Virus record (IMG/VR): IMGVR_UViG_3300042434_000584
Span: 1 to 22,596 of that record
Strand: one strand, 5' to 3'
Source of the DNA: a virus
Length of the DNA stretch: 22,596 nt
Below the pieces are notes generated by a model that was not told the DNA's origin, made no database searches, and saw only the letters and a program-made list of their open reading frames with translations. Each line of letters opens with the position of its first letter. Positions within the stretch are counted from its first letter, which is position 1. This document shows positions 15,410-22,596 of the stretch, piece after piece. The translations under genes and the position numbers were made by a program.

Positions 15410-15832
15410 ATGGCTGCAAGTATTTCGACCGGCACCCTCTTTAAGGTCGGCAACGCCGCCTCCCCGGAGGTGTTCTCAACCCTGGCCCAGGTGCAGGAGA
15501 TCAAGTGGAGCGGCTACAACCGCAAGACCGTCGACGTCTACACGATGGACTCGAGCTACCCGACGCGCATGATCGGCTCGCACGATCCGATGAACGTCGA
15601 GCTCAAGCTGCTCTTCGACGGCAGCATCGCTGCTCACGAAGCAATGCGGACGAAGCTCGTCGCGGGCACCTCGGGCAACTACCAGATCATCCTCTCGGAT
15701 GCTGGCGCCTTCCAGGTGCAGTTCCCCGGCCTGGTGACGAAGTTCGACCTAGACGCCTTCACGGCTGAAGGTGCCGAAGTCGTCGCCAACGTGACGATCG
15801 AGATCACCGCGCTCCCGACGGTGACCCCGTAA
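15410..15832 (+). CDS. Major tail tube protein
   Basis: This 140-aa protein should form the stacked rings of the tail tube. The beta-rich sequence has AASISTGTLFKVGNAASP at the start, an EIKWSGYNRKTVDVYTMDSS block, then VELKLLFDGSIAAHEAMR and VQFPGLVTKFDLDAFTAEG. This is the arrangement of lambda-like tail tube proteins, including the strand that precedes the chaperone genes. ATG 15410 has GGAG 8 nt upstream; the GTG at 15401 is in frame but overlaps that ribosome site. It is the first tail gene after the tandem terminators. Its stop shares a base with the next ATG. Confidence 0.92.
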   Translation: MAASISTGTLFKVGNAASPEVFSTLAQVQEIKWSGYNRKTVDVYTMDSSYPTRMIGSHDPMNVELKLLFDGSIAAHEAMRTKLVAGTSGNYQIILSDAGAFQVQFPGLVTKFDLDAFTAEGAEVVANVTIEITALPTVTP

Positions 15833-16173
15833 TGAGTCGCGAGCTGCTCAAGGCAACGATCAGCAGCACGTTCTCGAAGGCCTCCGTCCGTGAGCTCGAG
15901 GTGCAGGGCGTCAAGCTCTACATCCGCGGGCTCTCGGGCGGCGAGCGCGTGACCTTGCAGCAATGGGCGTCGGAGGCCTCCAAAGGGGGCGAGCCGCTCG
16001 CAGACTACAAGGTCGTCTCGCTCGGTCTCTGCGATGCCGAGGGCGTTCGTCTATTCGACGATCCGCTCGAGGTCGCCAAGCTCGACGGCGCGGTCCTCTC
16101 GCAACTGTCAAAGGCGATCCTCGAGGCGTCGCTCCTTACCGACAACGCGGTAGGAGACGCTGAAAAAAAATAG
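15832..16173 (+). CDS. Tail assembly chaperone, G-like short form
   Basis: This 113-aa protein is the gpG-like chaperone that keeps the tape measure soluble and recruits tube subunits. It has VRELEVQGVKLYIRGLSGGERVT (19-41 in outline) and a helix-rich second half. It ends GDAEKK just as the codons run into A8, with TAG directly after. It lies between the tail tube and tape measure genes, as in most long-tailed phages. No ribosome site is visible; the start shares a base with the upstream stop, so translation is coupled. Confidence 0.9.
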   Translation: MSRELLKATISSTFSKASVRELEVQGVKLYIRGLSGGERVTLQQWASEASKGGEPLADYKVVSLGLCDAEGVRLFDDPLEVAKLDGAVLSQLSKAILEASLLTDNAVGDAEKK

Positions 16174-16490
16174 CGGGCGAGCCGGAACTCCAGATGTGGT
16201 TCCGCCTCGCAGCGCAACTCGGCGCAACGGTGGGTGAGCTCCAGGAGCGAATGAGCTCCGCGGAGTTCACTTACTGGATCGCGTTCTACGGGCTCGAGCC
16301 TTTCGGTTACGACGTCGAGATGTGGCGCATGGGAATGCTCGCATCGACGACGGCGAACGCCGCAGGGCCGAAGAAGGGCGGAAAGGCCTGGAACCCGGAC
16401 GACTTCATCCCGAAGAAAGACACGACTCCCAAGTCGCAATCGGTCGCCGAACAGCGAGCGATTCTGCAAGCAATGGTGAAGCATGGCTGA
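15832..16490 (+). CDS. Tail assembly chaperone GT-like frameshift product
   Basis: A -1 shift in A AAA AAA (16164-16170) would join the 113 codons of the G-like gene to 106 codons ending at 16487, giving about 219 aa with the junction EKKIAGEPELQMW. The -1 frame is closed by TGA at 16161, so the only window for the shift is the A-run itself. An SD-like AGGAG lies 7 nt upstream of the slippery site. The T-like part (ELQMWFRLAAQLGATVGELQ, then AEFTYWIAFYGLEPFG) is of the chaperone T type. The long form normally binds the tape measure while the G domain recruits tube protein. The efficiency is unknown. Confidence 0.82.
16152..16204 (+). promoter_or_regulatory. dnaX-like -1 ribosomal frameshift signal
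   Basis: The element has three parts: AGGAG (16152-16156), which could pair with 16S rRNA; the slippery heptamer A AAA AAA (16164-16170) followed by the 0-frame stop TAG; and a possible hairpin of CGGAAC (16183-16188) with GTTCCG (16199-16204) that starts 12 nt after the slippery site. The order resembles the dnaX signal. The first two parts are clear; the small hairpin is a suggestion. Confidence 0.82.
16194..16490 (+). CDS. T-like frame of the tail chaperone (no independent start expected)
   Basis: From the ATG at 16194 this frame encodes 98 aa, beginning MWFRLAAQLGATVGELQERM and ending AEQRAILQAMVKHG. No Shine-Dalgarno precedes the ATG, and the frame continues upstream without a stop to the A8 run. 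It is therefore most likely translated only as the C-terminal part of the frameshifted long chaperone. The WNPDDFIPKK stretch is a likely disordered linker, and the last helix overlaps the tape measure start by 8 nt. Confidence 0.75.
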   Translation: MWFRLAAQLGATVGELQERMSSAEFTYWIAFYGLEPFGYDVEMWRMGMLASTTANAAGPKKGGKAWNPDDFIPKKDTTPKSQSVAEQRAILQAMVKHG

Positions 16491-18243
16491 TATAGGCACC
16501 CTAGTCGTCAAAATGGCGGCGGACTCCGCGCAAATGCGCTCGGAGCTCGAGCGAGTCAAGAAGGACGTCAAAGGGACGGACAGCGTCCTCTCCCAACTGA
16601 CGAGCAACTTCAAGCTCCTCGGTGGCGTCGCGGCGGGCATTTCGTTCGGCGCGCTGATCAACCAGGCGCTCCAGGCCGCGAGCGCTCTGAACGATACCGC
16701 GATCAAGACCGGGATCTCGATCGACGCGCTACAGCGGCTTCAGTTTGCAGCCGGGCTCTCTGGCGGCTCGCTCGAGAATGTCTCCGGCGCCGTCGGCCGT
16801 ATGCAGAAGGCGCTGATCACCGCAGGCGAGGGCTCCAAAGAAGCAACCGAGGCGCTTAATCGTCTCGGCCTCTCCGCGAATCAGATCCTCGCGCTGTCGC
16901 CAGATAAGCAGTTCGAGGCCATCGCTGTCGCCATTGCAGCGATCGAAGATCCGGCCGCTCGCACGACGGCCGCGATGGCATTGTTCGGGAAGTCGGGCGC
17001 CGAGCTCGTGCCGACGCTGGTCGCGATCGGGACGAACAGCGAAGAGATCAACGCGCAGCTCTCCGCGATCGGCGGGCCGGTTACTGCGGAAGCGATCGCA
17101 AAAGTCGACACCCTGGGCGATCAGCTCGACATTCTGAAGACCGCCGGAAAGAACACCGCGATCGAGCTCGCAGCGCTCGCCTCGGTGGTCCTCGGTCCGG
17201 TGCTCCAGGCGACGAATGAATGGATCAGCTCGCTCCGCATCCTGGTCGGTGGAGGCGGCGAGCTTGAGAAGCTCGAGCGAAAGCTCGAGATCCTGCGCGA
17301 GTCGCGCGACTCGATGCTTCCGTTTTTCTTGAACCTGGGATACGTCGAGAACGGCAACGTGATCATGGGGCCGCGCGCGCTCCAGCAAGCGATCGCCGCG
17401 GTCGGCCGCGAGATCGACATCCTTAAATCGAAGTCGCAGTTCGAGCCGGTCATGGTCGACGTGCCGGTCGACATCCCGCAGCCTATGGTGCCGGATCTTT
17501 CAAAGAAGCCGGAGCTTACCGCCGCCGAGCGGCGCGAGAAAGCGTCAAACGAAGCGCGCGCTCGAGAGCTACAACAGGAGATGTCGCATATCCAAATGGT
17601 CGAGATGTTGCAGCAGCAGCACTACGACCATTTGTTGAATTTGGATATGTCGTCCGCCGCGCAGCGCATCCAGGTCGCAAGCGACCTCGAGATGTTCCGC
17701 ATGGATGTCGCGCAGGCGTTCGGTCTACAGCTCCTCGACTTTGAGCAGATAAAAAATCAGTCGATCATCTCGCTCGCCGGTGAGCTCTTCACGACTCTCG
17801 CCGCACAGAATTCGACGCTCTTCAAAGTTCAGCAGGCTTTCGCAATCGCGAACGCTGTCATCAACACGGCAGAGGGCGTCACCAAAGCGCTCTCATTACC
17901 GTTTCCCGCTAACCTCGCCGCCGCCGCAAAGGTCGCGATCGCTGGTGCGATCCAGGTCGCAAAGATCAAAGCGACGAATCCTGGCGGCTCTGCAAGCGTC
18001 ACGCAGGGCGGGCTCTCGGGCGGTACTGCAAGCACCGCAAACCGAACCGCTCCGGCGGGCAACGCGCAACAGGCGCAGGAGCCGCAGGCAAAGATCGCCC
18101 AGGTCGTCATCCAGGGAAGCGTCTTCTCGAGCCGCGAGACCGCCGACTGGCTGATCGGTCAGCTCTCCGAGGCGATCAATGACCGCGACGTCGTCTTCAT
18201 CAACGGCAACAGCAGACAAGCCGGACTCATCGGGGGCACCTAA
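16483..18243 (+). CDS. Tape measure protein
   Basis: This 586-aa protein should set tail length and be ejected with the DNA. The N-terminus is typical (ADIGTLVVKMAADSAQMRSE, then a helix with charged repeats). A hydrophobic segment lies at 45-68 (LLGGVAAGISFGALI), with a second Ala-rich amphipathic stretch at about 452-498 (AFAIANAVINTAEGVTKAL). The middle is largely helical, with a coiled-coil part rich in Glu and Lys (ELEKLERKLEILRESRD). At about 0.15 nm per residue the length would give a tail near 90 nm, short for the type. The start overlaps the chaperone stop by 8 nt. Confidence 0.95.
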   Translation: MADIGTLVVKMAADSAQMRSELERVKKDVKGTDSVLSQLTSNFKLLGGVAAGISFGALINQALQAASALNDTAIKTGISIDALQRLQFAAGLSGGSLENVSGAVGRMQKALITAGEGSKEATEALNRLGLSANQILALSPDKQFEAIAVAIAAIEDPAARTTAAMALFGKSGAELVPTLVAIGTNSEEINAQLSAIGGPVTAEAIAKVDTLGDQLDILKTAGKNTAIELAALASVVLGPVLQATNEWISSLRILVGGGGELEKLERKLEILRESRDSMLPFFLNLGYVENGNVIMGPRALQQAIAAVGREIDILKSKSQFEPVMVDVPVDIPQPMVPDLSKKPELTAAERREKASNEARARELQQEMSHIQMVEMLQQQHYDHLLNLDMSSAAQRIQVASDLEMFRMDVAQAFGLQLLDFEQIKNQSIISLAGELFTTLAAQNSTLFKVQQAFAIANAVINTAEGVTKALSLPFPANLAAAAKVAIAGAIQVAKIKATNPGGSASVTQGGLSGGTASTANRTAPAGNAQQAQEPQAKIAQVVIQGSVFSSRETADWLIGQLSEAINDRDVVFINGNSRQAGLIGGT

Positions 18244-18665
18244 TGACCGCAGTCGTCTACACCGCAAAGCGTTCCGTCATCGCCGGGCATAGCTCCGGCG
18301 ATCAGTATTCGCTAGACCTCCGCGTCGTCGAGGCCGGTCTTACGATCGGGCGCAAGGTCGGCTCCGAGATTCAGCGGACGCTCTCCGATAAAACCGAGAC
18401 GCTGTACTACTACGGAAAGACGACCTGGTCGGTGTCCGTCCTGGTCAAGGGCTCGAGCGAGCTCTCCGCGCTTCTTGAGTTCCTGCACTCATGCGAGGCC
18501 CAGGAGAGCGTCACGTTCTCCCCGTATGGGACGGTCGCGTCGCTTGGCACGACGTACACCGCGCGCCGGGTGCAGCCGACGTACACCCTCGAGCGCCTAG
18601 ACGGGACCGGCAGCTCGCCGAGCGAGGATGCGATGCGCGTCACCTTTGACCTCGAGGAGGCCTGA
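18243..18665 (+). CDS. Small phage tail protein, unknown fold
   Basis: This 140-aa protein follows the tape measure and precedes the tail-tip gene, where distal tail or tail-tip ring proteins normally lie. It is beta-rich: TAVVYTAKRSVIAGHSSGDQ, then SLDLRVVEAGLTIGRKVGSE and VTFSPYGTVASLGTTYTARR, with a strand-rich ending (AMRVTFDLEEA). The sequence does not contain a motif that would settle whether it is Dit-like or lambda gpM-like. It shares a base with the tape measure stop (TAATG). Near its end GAGGAGG serves as the ribosome site of the tip gene. The tail role is inferred mostly from position. Confidence 0.8.
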   Translation: MTAVVYTAKRSVIAGHSSGDQYSLDLRVVEAGLTIGRKVGSEIQRTLSDKTETLYYYGKTTWSVSVLVKGSSELSALLEFLHSCEAQESVTFSPYGTVASLGTTYTARRVQPTYTLERLDGTGSSPSEDAMRVTFDLEEA

Positions 18666-21600
18666 TGCGTACCGACGGCGAAGTCTTCAACGTACTCAAT
18701 ACGTCCTCGGTTAAAGAGCCGCGGTTCGTAGTCAAGATCGAGTACCCCGTCGATTCGATCTACATCACCTCGCACAGCGGTATCGCCGACGTGCCTGGAA
18801 CCGTCCTGCAAGGCGCGCTCCAGGAACCGTCCATCGTCTCGCAGCGATTGAACCCGATCGAGGGCCGCAGCGAGATCGGCTCCGCGTCGTTCTCCGTCGT
18901 CGACGTCGGCGCGGAGTTCACAACAGAGATCCGCGAACGACTCAACGATGACGTCGGTCTCCGTCAGCGCCAGGTGCGCTTCTACCTGGGCTACGCCGGG
19001 CTCTCGTTCAACGACTTCGTCATGGTCGGAACGCAACAGGTCACCCAGGCGGCCTACGACCGCGGGCGCTACTCGATCTCCTGCGCGGACGTTCAGCGCT
19101 CCGCGAAGAAGGATATCTTTTCGCTTGCCGAGACAACCCTCGCGCAGTCTTTAAGCGCGACGGACACGACCGTCTACGTCAGCTCGACGAGCGGCTTCTC
19201 GACTGTGTATCACGGCTCGAGCTACTCGGACGCAGCAAACTCGACCGTCGGCTACATCAAGATCCGCGACGAGGTCATCCGCTACACCGGCAAGACTGCG
19301 ACAACCTTTACCGGATGCACTCGTGGCGTCCTGGGAACGATCGCGAGCAAGTACGACGTCGACGCTGCAACACCCGCCGCGCGTCGCGAGAAGGTGACGG
19401 AGTACGTCTACCTCGAGCTCCCGGCCGTCAAGCTCGCCTACGCCATCCTCACCGGCACCCTCTACGGTGACAACGTCACCCTCCCGTCGACCTGGCACCT
19501 CGGGATCAGTTCGTCTTTGATCCGTCTCGCCGACTTCACCGGCATCGGCGCGGATGTATGGGACGGCGCAAACGGTGGCGTCATCATTCGATTTGAGGGG
19601 CTAAAAAAAACCGACGGCAAGAAGTTCCTCGAGGAGGAGATCTGTCGACTGCTCGGGATGTTCATGCCGGTTTACGCAGACGGCGCTCTCGGTCTCAAGC
19701 GAGCGGCGCGCGTTCTATCGGACGCGGGAACCGTCGCAACCCTCGACGAGTCGAACTCGATTCAGGTCGGCGAGCTCACGCACGACATGGAAGACGTCCA
19801 CAATGTCTTCCGCATCTCCTGGAACTGGACCGGCTCCGACTACTCCCGCACGACCTCGCTGATCGACGGGACGTCCGTTTCTATTCACGGCCGTGCGGAC
19901 CCTCTCGATCTCAAGTTCAAGGGACTTTACGGCGGACGGGCGACCGACTCGCTGCTCTTTCAGCTTGTCGATTCTCTGCGTGATCGCTACGCCTCACCGC
20001 CGGAGCGGATGTCCGTCACGGTCGTCCATTCGCTGAACAAGCTCGAGGTCGGTGACGTCGTCCGCGTGAAGTACGCGAGCGTCCGCGACTTCTCCGGGAC
20101 CGGCTCGAGCATCGACCGCGCGTTCGAGATCCAGAATATCTCCGTCAACCATCGCACCGGCCAGGTGCAGCTCGAGCTCTTCGGCTCGACCTCTCCGGCC
20201 TCCGCGCTCTCACCGACGACGGCGACGACCGCGCTCCCTGATGCGTTCTACACGGCAACCGGGACGCCGCTCTCGAGTGTTGCCACGATCACCGCAGGCG
20301 TGATGGCTGTCGGAACTTATTCGCTCGCAGGCGGCGCGGACATGACTGCCGCGGCCTCGATCTGGTACCACAACGGCGACCTCACGATCCCGCAGGGTTG
20401 CACAATCAATATCAGCGGCAACGTGCAGCTCCGCGTGAAAGGCTACCTGACGATCAACGGAACCATCAACGGCACCGGCGGCGGATTGCCAGGCGTCGCG
20501 GACGACACCAACCCGCAGACCTCAACGCTTGGGAATCCTGGATACGTCGGCAACTCGCGCGGCTGGGATGGCATCGACGCACACGCGGCCTACAAGTCAG
20601 GCAACCCGAAGCTCCTCACGCTCCCGGTTCCCGTCACGCAGGGGAAACACGCGAGCTTCCCGTACCTCCAGCTCCAAGTCTCGGGAAACGCTCTGACCGG
20701 AATCCCGACTGATCTGCGCGGTACAGGCGGCGGTCCTGGCGGGAGCATTGTCAGCGGCAACAGGGTCGACTTTCGCGCAGCCGGTGGAACCGGCGCAGCA
20801 GGAGGCGCTGGCCTTTGCACAGTCTCGCGCGGATTCTCTACCGGCGCGTCGGCGACGATTAACTTGTCCGGCAACTCGTCGGTCATGCCGCCGATGCACA
20901 ACGCTAACCCGAACAAATACTATCCCGGCGCCGGTGGCGCGGGCGGTCCGGGTTCGATGCTCCTGCTCCTCGATGGCTCGGCCGTTTCTGCGCCGGATCT
21001 AACGAACCGATTCGTCGCAAATACCGGCGCGGTCCCGATCGCGCAGCCCTATCTCGGCTTCCTGACGTTCCTCGATAACGAGGGGCTCAAAAGATACGAC
21101 GACAACTACGACCCGTGGGCGGGCTACGCGGACCCTGCCGTTATCTCCGAGCGATCTCTCGCGGGCTCGTGCCTTCGCATCCAATTCGTCCCGGCGCCGG
21201 AGACCGCAACGGCAGACCAGGACAGCAAGCCTCCTGCGATCAGCTCGCTCACCGCAAGCGCCCAGGACGGCTTCGCGCTCATCGCCTGGACGCTCCCGAA
21301 CGATCCCGCCTCCTATGACTCGGTCGAGCTCTACGCCTCAATCGCGAACGATCGCGGAACCGCGACGAAGATCTTCGACGGTCGCGCGTCCGACTTTCAG
21401 CACGTTACGAACGACACCTCCGCGCGCTACTACTGGATCAGGACTCGCCGCGCTCGCGTTCGCTCTGACTGGTATCCGAACACGACCTCGAGCTCGGTGA
21501 CAATCGCCGCGAAACCGCCGACCCTGGTCGGCTACCTTACGAACGAAGCGGTCACCGTACCGGCAGACTCCGCCGGGACTGTCAGCTCCTTCGCGACTGC

Positions 21601-22596
21601 GGTCGGCGACTTTAAGGTTTTTGTCGGCACGACGGACGTCACCAACGTCTGCACGTTCTCGATCCTGGGACAGACCAACGTCACCGCCTCGATCAACGCC
21701 TCGACCGGCGCGTACTCGGTGAGCGCGATGTCCGCCGACACCGGCTCGGTCGCCTTCCGCGCGACTTACGCCGGGAGCTACTCGATCGACAAGGTGTTCT
21801 CCGTCACAAAGGCGCGGCAGGGCAACAACGGCACCAACGGGATCAACGGCACCAACGGCACCAACGGGACGAACGGTGTCGATGCCGTCAACATTCAGCT
21901 CTCGAAGAGCTCCTTCCAGCTCAACGCCTACGCGGACGGCACCGTTCCAGACTTCTCGGGCGCTGACGGTACGCTGAAGGTTTACCAGGGAGCGACCGAT
22001 GTCACAGCCTCGGCGACGCTTTCGGCGACCGCGGGCTCCGGTGTCACCGGCTCGATCAATACTGCAACGAACTCGCCGGTCAGCGGTCAGCCGAAGGGCT
22101 ACTATCGCATCACGGCGCTCTCGGTCGATGTCGGGACTCTGACTCTGTCGGCGGTCTATAACGGCGTCACCTACACCGCGACCTTCGCTGTCTCAAAGAA
22201 CAAAATCGGCTACGAGATCGTCAGCTCGCTTCCATCGACGAACCTCTTCGTCGGCCGGATGGCATTCCTGACGACGGACTCGAAGCTGTACCGCTACACC
22301 GCCTCCGGCTGGACGACTGCGGTCCCAGCGGTCGATATTTCCGGGCAGCTTCAGGACGCGCAAGTCTCCGCGCTCGCCGCCTCGAAAATTACCGGGCAGC
22401 TCTCCGACGCACAGATTCAAGCGGTCGCGGCGGCGAAGGTATCCGGGCAGCTTACGAACGCGCAGCTCCAAGATATTGCAGCTACAAAGATCACCGGCCA
22501 GCTTACAAACGCACAGCTCGAAGCGATCGCGTCGACGAAAATCACCGGCCAGCTTACAAACTCGCAGATCGAATCCATCACAGCGGCAAAGCTCAC
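18665..22596 (+). CDS. Giant tail-tip / host-specificity protein, partial at right edge
   Basis: The frame is open from ATG 18665 to the window end (1310 codons and counting), with GAGGAGG just upstream. About residues 1-515 look like a tail hub (VVKIEYPVDSIYITSHSGIA near 22; LEVGDVVRVKYASV near 460). A Gly-rich region follows (about 596-776: NGTGGG, GGTGAAGGAG, GAGGAGGPG). Next is a fibronectin-III-like domain (about 857-955, AWTLPNDPASYDSVELYAS). Two related Ig-like modules come next (about 964-1052 and 1079-1182), with seven collagen-like G-x-y triplets between them (GNNGTNGINGTNGTNG). The visible end is a series of 17-residue KITGQL repeats (from about 1225). It probably forms the tail tip and carries host recognition parts, like a lambda J-type protein. 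The true C-terminus lies outside the window. Confidence 0.9.
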   Translation, partial: MRTDGEVFNVLNTSSVKEPRFVVKIEYPVDSIYITSHSGIADVPGTVLQGALQEPSIVSQRLNPIEGRSEIGSASFSVVDVGAEFTTEIRERLNDDVGLRQRQVRFYLGYAGLSFNDFVMVGTQQVTQAAYDRGRYSISCADVQRSAKKDIFSLAETTLAQSLSATDTTVYVSSTSGFSTVYHGSSYSDAANSTVGYIKIRDEVIRYTGKTATTFTGCTRGVLGTIASKYDVDAATPAARREKVTEYVYLELPAVKLAYAILTGTLYGDNVTLPSTWHLGISSSLIRLADFTGIGADVWDGANGGVIIRFEGLKKTDGKKFLEEEICRLLGMFMPVYADGALGLKRAARVLSDAGTVATLDESNSIQVGELTHDMEDVHNVFRISWNWTGSDYSRTTSLIDGTSVSIHGRADPLDLKFKGLYGGRATDSLLFQLVDSLRDRYASPPERMSVTVVHSLNKLEVGDVVRVKYASVRDFSGTGSSIDRAFEIQNISVNHRTGQVQLELFGSTSPASALSPTTATTALPDAFYTATGTPLSSVATITAGVMAVGTYSLAGGADMTAAASIWYHNGDLTIPQGCTINISGNVQLRVKGYLTINGTINGTGGGLPGVADDTNPQTSTLGNPGYVGNSRGWDGIDAHAAYKSGNPKLLTLPVPVTQGKHASFPYLQLQVSGNALTGIPTDLRGTGGGPGGSIVSGNRVDFRAAGGTGAAGGAGLCTVSRGFSTGASATINLSGNSSVMPPMHNANPNKYYPGAGGAGGPGSMLLLLDGSAVSAPDLTNRFVANTGAVPIAQPYLGFLTFLDNEGLKRYDDNYDPWAGYADPAVISERSLAGSCLRIQFVPAPETATADQDSKPPAISSLTASAQDGFALIAWTLPNDPASYDSVELYASIANDRGTATKIFDGRASDFQHVTNDTSARYYWIRTRRARVRSDWYPNTTSSSVTIAAKPPTLVGYLTNEAVTVPADSAGTVSSFATAVGDFKVFVGTTDVTNVCTFSILGQTNVTASINASTGAYSVSAMSADTGSVAFRATYAGSYSIDKVFSVTKARQGNNGTNGINGTNGTNGTNGVDAVNIQLSKSSFQLNAYADGTVPDFSGADGTLKVYQGATDVTASATLSATAGSGVTGSINTATNSPVSGQPKGYYRITALSVDVGTLTLSAVYNGVTYTATFAVSKNKIGYEIVSSLPSTNLFVGRMAFLTTDSKLYRYTASGWTTAVPAVDISGQLQDAQVSALAASKITGQLSDAQIQAVAAAKVSGQLTNAQLQDIAATKITGQLTNAQLEAIASTKITGQLTNSQIESITAAKL
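22337..22596 (+). repeat. 51-bp coding repeats (KITGQLTNAQLxAIAA)
   Basis: Five copies of a 17-residue unit are visible from about 22337 to the edge, with consensus TKITGQLTNAQLEAIAA. The last three or four are close to each other at the DNA level, for example ACCGGCCAGCTTACAAAC repeated twice. The array continues beyond the window, so the total number is unknown. Such stalk repeats are common near the ends of phage tip and fibre proteins. Confidence 0.8.

Noticed and set aside
19601-19983. In-frame A AAA AAA run in the tip gene, with the -1 frame open for about 126 codons
   Set aside because: The -1 frame is Arg-rich and looks like the usual open shadow in GC-rich DNA. There is no SD-like signal or stop at the site, and a shift would truncate the tip protein. 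Chance is more likely than recoding.
1-22596. A novel defence, toxin or regulatory island
   Set aside because: All genes fit phage morphogenesis. I saw no toxin, nuclease, reverse transcriptase, tRNA, CRISPR repeat or transposase; the unusual items are structural proteins and RNA signals.

Overview
The window is the morphogenesis (late structural) region of a tailed double-stranded DNA bacteriophage or prophage. All genes lie on the + strand and are packed head to tail; many stop and start codons overlap by 1 to 8 nt, and there is no gene-free stretch over 100 nt. The order of terminase, portal, S78 protease, HK97-fold capsid, connectors, tail tube, frameshifted tail chaperones, tape measure and tail tip points to a long-tailed, non-contractile (siphovirus-type) phage. 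No sheath gene is visible. The DNA is GC-rich with many GTG starts. The HK97/lambda-like head and tail genes suggest a proteobacterial host, but nothing here identifies it. I see no integrase, repressor, tRNA, CRISPR array or insertion sequence.

Layout. Bases 34-5117 are packaging and head: TerS (P27 type), TerL, portal, prohead protease and major capsid protein. Bases 5118-13518 are an unusual insert between capsid and connector genes. It begins with a strong hairpin and a 78-aa protein, then a Rossmann-like protein with an SGPSL motif, a small TADPG-type tail protein, and a 1378-aa tail fibre ending in a self-cleaving S74 chaperone. Three small fibre-associated proteins follow, then a 513-aa Ala/Ser/Gly repeat protein and a small predicted fibre-tail adaptor. 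Bases 13515-15314 hold the connector and neck genes (phiE125 gp8-like connector, head-tail joining protein, HK97 gp10-like, tail terminator).

Two tandem Rho-independent terminators (15339-15397) then separate the neck genes from the tail genes. The tail region (15410-22596) has the tail tube protein, a G/GT chaperone pair joined by a -1 frameshift at an A8 run, the tape measure, a 140-aa tail protein and a giant tail-tip protein that runs off the right edge.

How it fits together: TerS/TerL package DNA through the portal into a capsid matured by the protease. Connector, joining, gp10-like and terminator proteins form the neck. The G/GT chaperones help the tape measure and tube protein assemble a tail, which on tape length would be roughly 90 nm. 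The tip protein and the fibre cassette probably bind the host surface. The points most worth a second look are the Ala/Ser/Gly repeat protein, the hairpin that could bridge a ribosome site to a start codon just after the capsid gene, the double terminator inside the structural operon, the dnaX-like frameshift signal, and the mosaic fibre.
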